From NCBI GenBank assembly GCA_035541735.1, contig DATKMS010000096.1:22024-86023 (forward strand): a DNA stretch of 64,000 nt. Reading direction: 5' to 3'. Of this stretch, positions 43,540 through 51,146 are shown one piece after another. The notes under the pieces are model-generated. The model was not told the origin of the DNA and did no database searches. It saw only the letters and a list, made by a program, of their open reading frames with translations. The DNA is from DATKMS01 sp035541735. GTDB lineage: Bacteria > Desulfobacterota > Binatia > HRBIN30. Each line of letters begins with the position of its first letter. Position 1 is the first letter of the stretch. A program made the translations under genes and the position numbers.

Positions 43540-44961
43540 TCATTCGTCGCTCTCGTCTGGCATGCCCCGCCCGTTGCGGCGAAACTCGCCGGCACGCAAG
43601 CCGTGCAAGCGGATCTTGCGGTGCAAGGTTGCTTGATCGACCAGGGCATGACGCGCCGCTGGCGCGATGCTACCCCGATAGTGCTCCAAGACGCGCGCCA
43701 GGTACTGTCGCTCGGCGGTCTTCAGGAATTGGCGCAGCGGCAACCGAAAGTCCGAGTTGCCGCGCTCATGCCTGGCCTTCGGTTCAGCAGCGCCGATATC
43801 CACTTCATGTATCGTGTCACCCTTGGCCCGCAGCACGGCCCGCTCCATCACGTTCAGGAGCTCGCGAATGTTCCCTGGCCAGGTGTACGCCATGAGCTGC
43901 GCCAAGGCGCGCTCGGCAACGCGATTGATCCCCTTCTCACGCGCCAACTGGTTGTTCCGTAGGAAATCGGCAACCAGCAGCGGTACGTCGGCGATGCGCT
44001 GTCGCAGCGGCGGCAAGGGAACCGGGACTACGTTGATCCGATAGTAGAAATCCTCTCGCAAACGTCCGGCCGCAACGGCCGCACCCAGGTCCTGATTGGT
44101 GGCTGCCACCACACGCATATCGACGGCAATGCGCCGGTTGCTCCCCAGCCTTTCGATGGCTCGTTCCTCCAAGACGCGCAACAGCTTTGCTTGCATGCTC
44201 AGGGGAATGCTCTCGACCTCATCGAGGAACAACGTACCGCCGTTTGCCGCCTCGATCTTCCCGGTCCGGTCATGCAGTGCACCGGTGAATGCACCGCGCT
44301 CATACCCGAAGAGCTCGCTCTCGAGGAGCGATTCGGGCACCGCGGCACAATTGATGGCAACGAAACGGCCGGCCTTGCGCTTGCCCTGAAAGTGCATGGC
44401 GCGTGCCACCAACTCCTTGCCGGTCCCTGACTCTCCCGTAATCAACACGGTCACGTCGCTCTGCGCCAGCATCTCGATGGTCGAGAACAGCTCAATCATG
44501 GTCGGATCACCGCTGACCATGTTCGCGAACGTGTAACGATCGGAGAGTTGCTTGCGGAGGTATTCGATCTCATCGAGCAGCCGGCGGCGTTCCAACACCT
44601 TCTGCGTGGCGAGCAGGATATCATCCGGCTCGAATGGCTTCGTGATGTAGTCACTCGCCCCTTGGCGCATCGCCTCGACCGCGCCCTTGATGCTGCCGTA
44701 GCCCGTGATCATGATAACGTCGACTCCCGGCCAGCGTTCGCGGATCTCACTGGTCAGTGTGATGCCATCCTTACCGGGCATCTTGAGGTCCACAACCGCC
44801 ATCGAATACTCGGACGCCGCCAGCTTCTCGGTGGCCTCTTGCACGTCGGCAGCCGAATCCACCATGTAGTCGTGGCTGGCGTACAGTCCCTCAAGCTGAC
44901 GACGAATGAGCGGATCGTCGTCGACGATCAGGATCCGTACGGCACTCGTCGGAGAGACCAC
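43540..44961 (-). CDS. Sigma-54-dependent response regulator (REC-AAA+-Fis HTH), PrsR-like
   Basis: From the GTG at 44961 the product has 473 residues. REC domain: RILIVDDDPLIRRQLEGLY with the phospho-Asp in MAVVDLKMPGKDG and Lys in YITKPFEPDD. AAA+ domain: Walker A GESGTGKELVARAMH, the intact sigma-54 contact loop ERGAFTGALHDR, Walker B GGTLFLDEVESIP, and YRINVVPVPLPPLRQR. C-terminal Fis-type helix-turn-helix (LKTAERQYLARVLEHYRGSI). It is fit to activate sigma-54 promoters and is the best candidate activator of the site at 43.44 kb. The GTG overlaps the upstream kinase stop (TAGTG). Confidence 0.92.
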   Translation of the reverse strand: MVSPTSAVRILIVDDDPLIRRQLEGLYASHDYMVDSAADVQEATEKLAASEYSMAVVDLKMPGKDGITLTSEIRERWPGVDVIMITGYGSIKGAVEAMRQGASDYITKPFEPDDILLATQKVLERRRLLDEIEYLRKQLSDRYTFANMVSGDPTMIELFSTIEMLAQSDVTVLITGESGTGKELVARAMHFQGKRKAGRFVAINCAAVPESLLESELFGYERGAFTGALHDRTGKIEAANGGTLFLDEVESIPLSMQAKLLRVLEERAIERLGSNRRIAVDMRVVAATNQDLGAAVAAGRLREDFYYRINVVPVPLPPLRQRIADVPLLVADFLRNNQLAREKGINRVAERALAQLMAYTWPGNIRELLNVMERAVLRAKGDTIHEVDIGAAEPKARHERGNSDFRLPLRQFLKTAERQYLARVLEHYRGSIAPAARHALVDQATLHRKIRLHGLRAGEFRRNGRGMPDESDE

Positions 44962-45683
44962 TAGGGTTGAAGCGGAAGCGCTATCTCCCACAAGACCCCT
45001 CCGGTTGGCATTGCCCGCTGTCGCAGAGTTCCGCCGTGCATCTCCAAGAGTTTCTCGGCGACCGCCCATCGAACTTCCGATTCGGAAGATTCCGCTGCGA
45101 CCACGCTGGCCGGCAGCATCACGGTCAGGCGGATGGCCCGCCCCGAGCATTCGCCGAGGACTCGTACCTGCTGGCCGGGAGCATCTGACCGAAGCTGCGA
45201 CGCAAGCAGCCAGAAGCTTCGTGCCAACCGCGCCGGATCTGCCAGCAAACGACTCTCGGCAGGCAACTTGGCGTCGACTCGTACGGAGCACCCGATCGAG
45301 TCGCTCACCTGCCGTGCCAGACCCTGCGCCACTTCCGCGGCCGGGAGGTGCTGCAACACCAGGGCCACGGGCGAAAAATAGTCGATGACGAGTTGCAGGA
45401 AATCCTCCAGCTTGCGCGTGCCGGTCTCCAGCGCCGTGGCATTGGCTGCATCGCCAGCGCCAGCCACCTCAATTAGGTGGTACATCCGCTGGAACATGTT
45501 GCCGAGGACGTGTCCGACCGTTTCGACCACCTGCGGGCGGACAACGACGATTTGTGCGTCTCCGGCCGGTGGCGCACTTGGCTCCAGCGGCTCGGCAGCG
45601 ACCGGATCAACAAGGCCTTGAATTGCTGTCGCCAACGTCTCACCTACACCGTTCTTACGCACCAACCTGTCCGCTCGCCGCAA
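44961..45683 (-). CDS. Small divergent histidine-kinase-like protein
   Basis: A 240-residue protein coupled by a one-base overlap to the sigma-54 response regulator, so presumably its partner. The middle contains VVETVGHVLGNMFQRMYHLI, where the His could be the phospho-acceptor, but the usual H-E-x-x-x-P box is absent. The C-terminal 100 residues have the outline of an HATPase_c domain (LADPARLARSFWLLASQL in place of the N-box; VAEKLLEMHGGTLRQRAMPTGGVLWEIALPL as the end) but no clear Asn or G1 DxGxG box. No membrane segment. Start uncertain (TTG at 45683 or GTG at 45662). It could be a true divergent kinase or a non-catalytic adaptor. Confidence 0.6.
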   Translation of the reverse strand: MRRADRLVRKNGVGETLATAIQGLVDPVAAEPLEPSAPPAGDAQIVVVRPQVVETVGHVLGNMFQRMYHLIEVAGAGDAANATALETGTRKLEDFLQLVIDYFSPVALVLQHLPAAEVAQGLARQVSDSIGCSVRVDAKLPAESRLLADPARLARSFWLLASQLRSDAPGQQVRVLGECSGRAIRLTVMLPASVVAAESSESEVRWAVAEKLLEMHGGTLRQRAMPTGGVLWEIALPLQP

Positions 45684-45833
45684 ATGCCATCAACCCGTAT
45701 GATCAGGATGCCCATCCCCCGGAAGCAATGGAATAAATTCAGCAGTTCGGCGTCGCGTTGACCCTCGACCGTTACCACGCCCCCTGAAACTTTTTCAAGC
45801 GAATTCTGAGAGGAACCGTCCGGGTGGTGCGAA

Positions 45834-45863
45834 TTGACTTTTTGGGCCGGAAACGTGTACGTT
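45834..45863 (+). promoter_or_regulatory. Possible sigma-70 promoter for the AAA+/kinase chimera gene
   Basis: TTGACT (45834-45839) is followed after 18 bases by TACGTT (45858-45863), a weak -10 box. The gene start lies 48 bases further on, behind a strong AAGGAGG ribosome binding site (45898-45904). The 228-base divergent gap 45684-45911 otherwise shows nothing I can name. Confidence 0.3.
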
Positions 45864-45911
45864 ATGCACACTTAGTCACTCGGCGCCTGGGGAGGGGAAG
45901 GAGGCTGGTGC

Positions 45912-47714
45912 GTGGAGGCGGCACGCGTATGCGTCATCGATAGCTCCGCGACTCTTCGCGAGACCATCGCGATCGTGCTCGGCGGGGACCACGACGTCAG
46001 GTGCCTCGATACGGCGGATTACCTCCGCGACCCCTCCAGTGCGCACGACGCTGATATCGTCATCATCGGTGACGACGCCCTGCCGTTCGCGTCCCAGCGC
46101 GGACTACCGAGCGGGTGTCCCGTTCTGTGGCTGCAGAGTCAGGCGGGGGGACACTTCACGATCACGGGCCCCCGCGCCAGCATCCCGCGCCGCTTCAAGC
46201 CCGAAGACCTGCGGGCGACAGTGCGGACGCTGCTGGCCAATCCGACCGCAACGCCCCCAGCCCAAGTTGGGCTGCACGGCAGGTCCGAACTCGAATACCC
46301 CTTGCTTCCGGCAGACGTGGTACCGCTCGTGCGCCGCGCCGTCGCCACCCGGCTCCCGGTGCTCATCTGCGGAGAGCCCGGTGCAGGCAAAGCACGCTTA
46401 GCCCGAGCCATCTGCGCGGCAGCGCAACAGGGGCGTTTCGTCCCGCTTGCCGATACTGCCTGTACCCGCCACGCCTTGGACCAAGCCGGTGGTGTCAGCC
46501 CAGGAGATGTGACGCTCTTCGTTTATGATATCGCCCGCCTCTCCCCGGACGGTCAGCAACTGCTCCGTGAGTTGCTTGACTGTGGAGGATTCACCTCGAG
46601 CAGCGGTTGGCATGGCACCCGATTGCTCTGCGCAACGGCACAAAGCTTCTCCGATCTGGCGCGCGTGCAGGGCCTCGATCGCGATCTCTTCTACCGACTC
46701 GGCATCCTGGCGCTCGATCTGCCGCCGTTGCGCGACCGTCCCGACGACATCCCGGCCCTCGTCAGCCGTATTGCCACGGATATTACTCGCACATTGGAAA
46801 CCCCACCGGCCATCTTCACGCCTGGCGCCATGGAACGGCTGACGCACTACCTGTGGTTCGGTAACCTCGCCGAGCTAGAGGCCGTCCTTACCCGAACTCT
46901 TGCCCTCGCAGAGACGCGCAACATCGAGGCAGACGACTTGTTGTTCGGATACGGCCGCATTGTCCCCGGCCGGCGCACTGCAGCCGCAGCGGAGCCTCGG
47001 CACCACAACCAGTCGGCAAGCCGCAGCAACGCGAGCGTCGATCTGATCATCAACGAACTCGCCCACGAATTCAAGAATCCGATGGTCACGATCAAGACCG
47101 TCGCGCAGCACATGGAACGCATCCTCACCAGCCATGAGAGCCGCCAGGATATGGCCCGCCTGACAGGCGAGGCCGTCGACCGCATGGATCGGACGCTGGA
47201 AAACCTGCTGCAGTTTACCCGATTCCGCATGCCCGCACCCCAGGATGTTACAGTCGCCAGCCTCTTGGCCCCTGGTCTCTCGAATCTCGCGGCGACATTG
47301 AGCGAACGACGTGTGACGCTCGACTACCGCCCGCCCAACGCCCACGTCGCTTTCGTCGACGCGGCGCAGATCGAGTATGCACTTGACAATCTTTTGCGCG
47401 TCATCGCACGCGACTTGCAAGAAGGACAGACGCTATCGATCCGCCCGTTGGGCAGCACCTCCGCCCTCAGCTTCGAGTACCCCGCCAGCGGACAGGCATT
47501 CACCCACACACTCTCCGACCTGCTCGACGAGCCCATAGGCGATAGCGGTGATGCTCTGCCCCTAGGCTTGGTACTGGCGAAGACGCTGATTGAAAGAAAC
47601 GGTGGCCACATCGAAACGAGCTCATCTGCCACAACGACGTCGGTGACCGTGTCGCTACCGCAGGGGGAGGAAACAGCACCAGGCGATGGAAAGACGACGA
47701 GTATTGGTAGTTGA
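45912..47714 (+). CDS. REC-like / sigma-54-type AAA+ / histidine kinase chimera
   Basis: A 600-residue protein, GTG start seven bases after AAGGAGG. Residues 1-125 have a receiver-like fold (RVCVIDSSATLRE) without a clear phospho-Asp. Residues 130-350 follow the sigma-54 activator AAA+ layout: Walker A GEPGAGKARLA (154-164), a degenerate Walker B VTLFVYDIARL, and RDLFYRLGILALDLPPLRDRPDDIP. The GAFTGA loop that contacts sigma-54 is missing. Residues 375-590 form a histidine kinase: NELAHEFKNPMVTIK (His at 385), a poorly kept ATP site, and LGLVLAKTLIERNGGHIE. It therefore looks like a kinase with an AAA+ domain as its sensor or switch. It overlaps the next regulator by 29 bases. Confidence 0.85.
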   Translation: MEAARVCVIDSSATLRETIAIVLGGDHDVRCLDTADYLRDPSSAHDADIVIIGDDALPFASQRGLPSGCPVLWLQSQAGGHFTITGPRASIPRRFKPEDLRATVRTLLANPTATPPAQVGLHGRSELEYPLLPADVVPLVRRAVATRLPVLICGEPGAGKARLARAICAAAQQGRFVPLADTACTRHALDQAGGVSPGDVTLFVYDIARLSPDGQQLLRELLDCGGFTSSSGWHGTRLLCATAQSFSDLARVQGLDRDLFYRLGILALDLPPLRDRPDDIPALVSRIATDITRTLETPPAIFTPGAMERLTHYLWFGNLAELEAVLTRTLALAETRNIEADDLLFGYGRIVPGRRTAAAAEPRHHNQSASRSNASVDLIINELAHEFKNPMVTIKTVAQHMERILTSHESRQDMARLTGEAVDRMDRTLENLLQFTRFRMPAPQDVTVASLLAPGLSNLAATLSERRVTLDYRPPNAHVAFVDAAQIEYALDNLLRVIARDLQEGQTLSIRPLGSTSALSFEYPASGQAFTHTLSDLLDEPIGDSGDALPLGLVLAKTLIERNGGHIETSSSATTTSVTVSLPQGEETAPGDGKTTSIGS

Positions 47715-49074
47715 TGACGAGCACGGCGTCCGCGAATCGCTGCGGATGGTGCTCAAGGAGCGCTACGACGTCGTGACCGCTGCCTCAGGCAGGGAGGCGC
47801 TCGAGTTGGTCGATCGCGAGCCGCTTGACGTTGTCCTGCTCGACATCTTGATGCCGGGCATGGACGGTTTGGACGTGCTGGAGCAGATCAAACAACGGCC
47901 ACTCACGCTGCCGGTCATCATGCTGACTGCCACAAAGACGGTGAAAACGGCTGTCAGAGCGATGAAGCTGGGGGCCAGCGACTATGTCACCAAGCCGTTC
48001 GACATCGACGAACTGCTGCTGCTCGTCGAGCGCGGCGTGGAGTCGGCAGCACTCGCCCGTGAGGTCGAAGCCCTGCGTTCCGAAGTCGGCGTGCGTTACG
48101 GCTTCGATAGTATCATCAGCGGCTCGGACAAGATGCAGGAGGTGCTGCGAACCGTCAGCATGGTGGCTCCGCTAAAGACCACGGTGCTGATCACCGGCGA
48201 AAGTGGCACCGGGAAGGAACTCATCGCCAAGGCGATCCATTACAACAGCCCGCGCGCTGCCAAACCGATGGTGACCATCAACTGCGCCGCCATTCCGGAC
48301 AACCTCTTGGAGAGTGAACTGTTCGGCCATGAGCGTGGCGCATTCACTGATGCCTACGCGAAAAAACTCGGGCAGTTCGAGCTTGCTGATCAGAGCACGC
48401 TCTTCCTCGACGAAATCGGCGAGATGAATCCGTCCACGCAGGCCAAGATTTTGCGGGTCATTGAGCAATCCGAGTTCACCCGCATCGGCGGCGCGCAGCC
48501 AATCAAGGTCGATGTCCGCCTCATCGCCGCCACCAACCGCGACCTGCATCAGAGCATGCGCGAGGGCACCTTCCGTTCGGACCTGTATTACCGGCTGAAT
48601 GTTGTGTCCATCTCGCTCCCGCCACTGCGTGACCGCCGAGACGATGTCAGCCTGCTCATCCGACACTTCCTGCGGCTCAAGTCCCGTCAGTTGGGCCTCC
48701 CGGAGAAGTCCTTCATGAACGAAGCGCTGGACCTGCTCATGCAATACTCCTGGCCCGGTAACGTGCGTGAACTCGAGAATGTGATCGAGCGGGCCATGGT
48801 CCTCTCTCCCGCCGTGGTGATGACACGAGAGGACTTACCCGGCTACCTGGCGAATTGCGATGCGACCAGTCATCCCGCACAGCAAAGCGTACTGCGCGGT
48901 GAGGCCCGCCTCAGCGAAGCCGTCGATCAGTTCGAGCAAGAACTCATTCGCTCGGCCTTGACCCAGGCCCAGAACAACCAGACGCGGGCGGCGGAGATAC
49001 TCGGCACTACACGGCGCGTCCTCAAATACAAGATGGACAAGCTCGGCATCCCAACGCGCGACGAACTTGCATAG
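47686..49074 (+). CDS. Sigma-54-dependent response regulator (NtrC family)
   Basis: A 462-residue protein with an intact REC domain (VLVVDDEHGVRESL, phospho-Asp in VVLLDILMPGMDG, Lys in YVTKPFDIDE). The AAA+ domain has GESGTGKELIAKAIH, STLFLDEIGEMNP and YRLNVVSISLPPLRDRRDD, and a Fis-type helix-turn-helix closes the C-terminus (RAAEILGTTRRVLKYKMDKLG). The sigma-54 contact loop reads GAFTDA instead of GAFTGA. The start overlaps the end of the AAA+/kinase chimera, its likely cognate kinase. It would bind upstream sites of sigma-54 promoters such as those at 43.44 and 49.24 kb. Confidence 0.94.
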   Translation: MERRRVLVVDDEHGVRESLRMVLKERYDVVTAASGREALELVDREPLDVVLLDILMPGMDGLDVLEQIKQRPLTLPVIMLTATKTVKTAVRAMKLGASDYVTKPFDIDELLLLVERGVESAALAREVEALRSEVGVRYGFDSIISGSDKMQEVLRTVSMVAPLKTTVLITGESGTGKELIAKAIHYNSPRAAKPMVTINCAAIPDNLLESELFGHERGAFTDAYAKKLGQFELADQSTLFLDEIGEMNPSTQAKILRVIEQSEFTRIGGAQPIKVDVRLIAATNRDLHQSMREGTFRSDLYYRLNVVSISLPPLRDRRDDVSLLIRHFLRLKSRQLGLPEKSFMNEALDLLMQYSWPGNVRELENVIERAMVLSPAVVMTREDLPGYLANCDATSHPAQQSVLRGEARLSEAVDQFEQELIRSALTQAQNNQTRAAEILGTTRRVLKYKMDKLGIPTRDELA

Positions 49075-49150
49075 TCAACTTCCCATGCCACTTTCTCGTC
49101 GGGGCGTCCAACTCTGCACGCCTCCCCCTCCGTTTGAGGGTCATGCGTAC

Positions 49151-49176
49151 CCGGCTGCGTACGCGGTTGCAGCCGG
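49151..49176. repeat. Inverted repeat upstream of the REC-histidine kinase gene
   Basis: CCGGCTGC (49151-49158) and GCAGCCGG (49169-49176) form an eight-base stem with a ten-base loop. A palindrome GCGTACGC lies across the left arm and loop. It is about 100 bases before the predicted sigma-54 start, so it could be an activator site, or a hairpin ending the upstream transcript (no T-run follows). Confidence 0.4.
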
Positions 49177-49239
49177 AAAGTCCTGTAATCATGGGTTTGC
49201 CAGCATCCCTGCTGCGCTACGGTCGTTCTTGGTCGCAAC

Positions 49240-49256
49240 TTGGCATCGTCTGTGCT
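49240..49256 (+). promoter_or_regulatory. Sigma-54-type promoter for the REC-histidine kinase gene
   Basis: TTGGCATCGTCTGTGCT has the GG-N10-GC spacing of sigma-54 promoters (GG at 49242-49243, GC at 49254-49255). The -24 box matches five of six bases of TGGCAC and the -12 box three of four of TTGC. It lies in the 218-base gap, 38 bases before the start codon. Confidence 0.5.
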
Positions 49257-49292
49257 AACGCTCAACTTTAATATTGGGGGTGAGAGTAGCGT

Positions 49293-50393
49293 ATGGAAGA
49301 GCGAGCATCGCTTTTGATTGTGGATGATGAACGGGGTCCGGCGGAGTCCCTGCGCATGATCTTCAAACCCTCGTACAATGTCTATACGGCCACTGGCGGC
49401 CAGCAGGCAATGGAGATCCTGCAATCGACTCCAATCGATGTTGTCACGCTCGATCTGCGCATGCCCGCGATGTCGGGGGTGGAAGTGATGGAACGCATCA
49501 AAGCCTTCGACTCCGATATCGAGGTCATCGTGGTGACGGGCTACAGTTCCCTCGATTCTGCAATCAAAGGCTTGCGCCACGGGGTATTCGATTACATCTC
49601 CAAGCCCTTCGACGTCCCGCAGATCTCCGACCTGGTACGCCGCGCGGTCGCGCGCCGCCGGGCCAATCTACGTGCCCGCCGCATGAAGGAAGACTTCCTG
49701 GCCAACCTCTCGCACGAGTTGCGCACCCCCCTCAGTGCGATCATTGGTTACAGCGCCATCCTCGCTGAGGAGCTGCAGCGCGTCGTCGATCCGGATCAGC
49801 GCATGGCGCTGGAACGCATCCAGGTCAACTCGGTCGAGCTGCTGAACTTGGTGGAAGGTGTCCTGCTGCTCAACGCGCTCGATGCCGGCGAGATCGCATT
49901 GAACATCCGGCCGTTCAACCTCGGGGACACGGTGGCGCGGGCAGTGGAGAAGTTTCAGCCCGTCGCCAACGAGAAGGGCCTGCTGATGCGCACGGAGCTC
50001 GCCACGGGTGCCCTGTCCGCCATCAGCGACGAGGAAAAGGTCGAACGGGTATTGTGGGCGCTGCTTGACAACGCCGTCAAGTTCACCTCCGCCGGATCCG
50101 TCTCCGTCGCGGTGCGTCGTGCACCACAGGCGGGTGCAGTCGAGATCGAGGTGAGCGATACCGGGATCGGCATGCAGCGCGAAGAGATCGTGCGTGCCCT
50201 TGAAGGTCTCACCCAAGCCGATGCGTCAGCCCGACGTCGTTTCCGTGGCCTGGGTCTCGGATTGCGGATCGCCACGCGCCTGATCGAGCTGTTGGGCGGC
50301 GATCTGCGCGTGCGCAGCGAGGCCGCTTTGGGCACGCAATTCATTGTCACCATACCGGCGCGCGCGGCCGCCGCGAACTCCCAGCTACACTGA
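49293..50393 (+). CDS. REC-histidine kinase (response-regulator domain followed by kinase)
   Basis: A 366-residue soluble protein. Residues 1-125: REC domain (LLIVDDERGPAESL, phospho-Asp in VVTLDLRMPAMSG, Lys in YISKPFDVPQ). Residues 135-366: histidine kinase with the H-box FLANLSHELRTPLSAI, the N-box VLWALLDNAVKFTSAG, the G1 box VSDTGIGMQ, and LGLGLRIATRLIELLGG. All catalytic motifs are intact, unlike the other two kinases nearby. No membrane segment, so it probably takes a phosphate signal from another kinase and relays it. Start ATG after a GGGGGTGAGAG ribosome binding site; it has its own sigma-54-like promoter. Confidence 0.93.
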   Translation: MEERASLLIVDDERGPAESLRMIFKPSYNVYTATGGQQAMEILQSTPIDVVTLDLRMPAMSGVEVMERIKAFDSDIEVIVVTGYSSLDSAIKGLRHGVFDYISKPFDVPQISDLVRRAVARRRANLRARRMKEDFLANLSHELRTPLSAIIGYSAILAEELQRVVDPDQRMALERIQVNSVELLNLVEGVLLLNALDAGEIALNIRPFNLGDTVARAVEKFQPVANEKGLLMRTELATGALSAISDEEKVERVLWALLDNAVKFTSAGSVSVAVRRAPQAGAVEIEVSDTGIGMQREEIVRALEGLTQADASARRRFRGLGLGLRIATRLIELLGGDLRVRSEAALGTQFIVTIPARAAAANSQLH

Positions 50394-51079
50394 TGACGCC
50401 CAACAATGCGCAGCACTTCGCTGCTTGTCGCGATTGCGGGGAGTTGCATCCCATGCTCGACTCTTCGGTGGCTTTTCTCGATGACGCTGGAATCGAAGGC
50501 GCCGACGCCTACGCAGAGTTCGTCGCCAAGCACCGCGCACATCACATCGCCTCCCTGTGGCGCAGCGGGTCGGAGGTGCGCGCCGACCGCCCTCTCTGGG
50601 ACCCGCTGGCGACGCTGACATTCGAGGTGACTGACGGCGACCAATCGTACGTCGTCAACGCCACGCGCCGCTCGATCGAGGACGACCGTCGGTATCAGTT
50701 TGCCCCAGGGGTGCTGGAGGTCGGGAACGCCGAGGTGCAAATTGAGCCGTACGACCTGCGGCGCGGACTCGACTTGCAGTTCCGCCCGGAGAAGTTGAGC
50801 CGCGTACGGATCGACCGCTTCCTGGCAGCCGTCCACGAGGTGGTCAACCAGCTCGACGCGGAAGAGCTGGAGATCGCCTTCGACGACGCGGACGATCCCA
50901 CCGTGAGTATCGCCGGCATGCCCGACGCGACCTACAATGATCTGTTGGCGCGGTGCGCCAAGATCTTCGATCCCAGGGAGGAGCTGCCGCGGGTGGTTGC
51001 GTTTCTACGTGACAACCGAGGCGCTGATGGTCTGCTCGCTCTGCGTGTACGTCGTCAGGTCGCTGCCCTGAGCGCGTGA
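50393..51079 (+). CDS. Protein of unknown function, coupled to the REC-histidine kinase
   Basis: A 228-residue soluble protein whose ATG overlaps the kinase stop by one base (TGATG). The N-terminus has a CxxC pair (AACRDCGELHP) and a second HH pair (KHRAHHIASLW), which may bind a metal. The middle is rich in Asp, Glu and beta-strand-like sequence (LTFEVTDGDQSYVVNATRRS), and the end is helical. I do not recognise a family. Its tight coupling suggests a partner or output of the kinase. It is followed by 67 bases without a gene and then cofG. Confidence 0.7.
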   Translation: MTPNNAQHFAACRDCGELHPMLDSSVAFLDDAGIEGADAYAEFVAKHRAHHIASLWRSGSEVRADRPLWDPLATLTFEVTDGDQSYVVNATRRSIEDDRRYQFAPGVLEVGNAEVQIEPYDLRRGLDLQFRPEKLSRVRIDRFLAAVHEVVNQLDAEELEIAFDDADDPTVSIAGMPDATYNDLLARCAKIFDPREELPRVVAFLRDNRGADGLLALRVRRQVAALSA

Positions 51080-51146
51080 CCGGCGCGCACCTCCGCAGGG
51101 CCACCCCTGCTATGCACGGCGCGGCGCTTGTGATAACAACCGCCGC

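Noticed and set aside
44962..45291. 110-codon upstream extension of the first sigma-54 response regulator
   Set aside because: It runs through the kinase-like gene in another frame and has no REC homology before RILIVDDD.
45644..45871. 75-codon minus-strand frame in the divergent gap, with a faintly PAS-like stretch
   Set aside because: GTG start without ribosome binding site, overlap with the kinase-like gene and no convincing domain. A frameshifted N-terminus of the kinase was considered but cannot be supported.
49111..49140. Short CCCTC/GAGGG hairpin after the second sigma-54 regulator
   Set aside because: Only a five-base stem and no T-run, so too weak to call a terminator.
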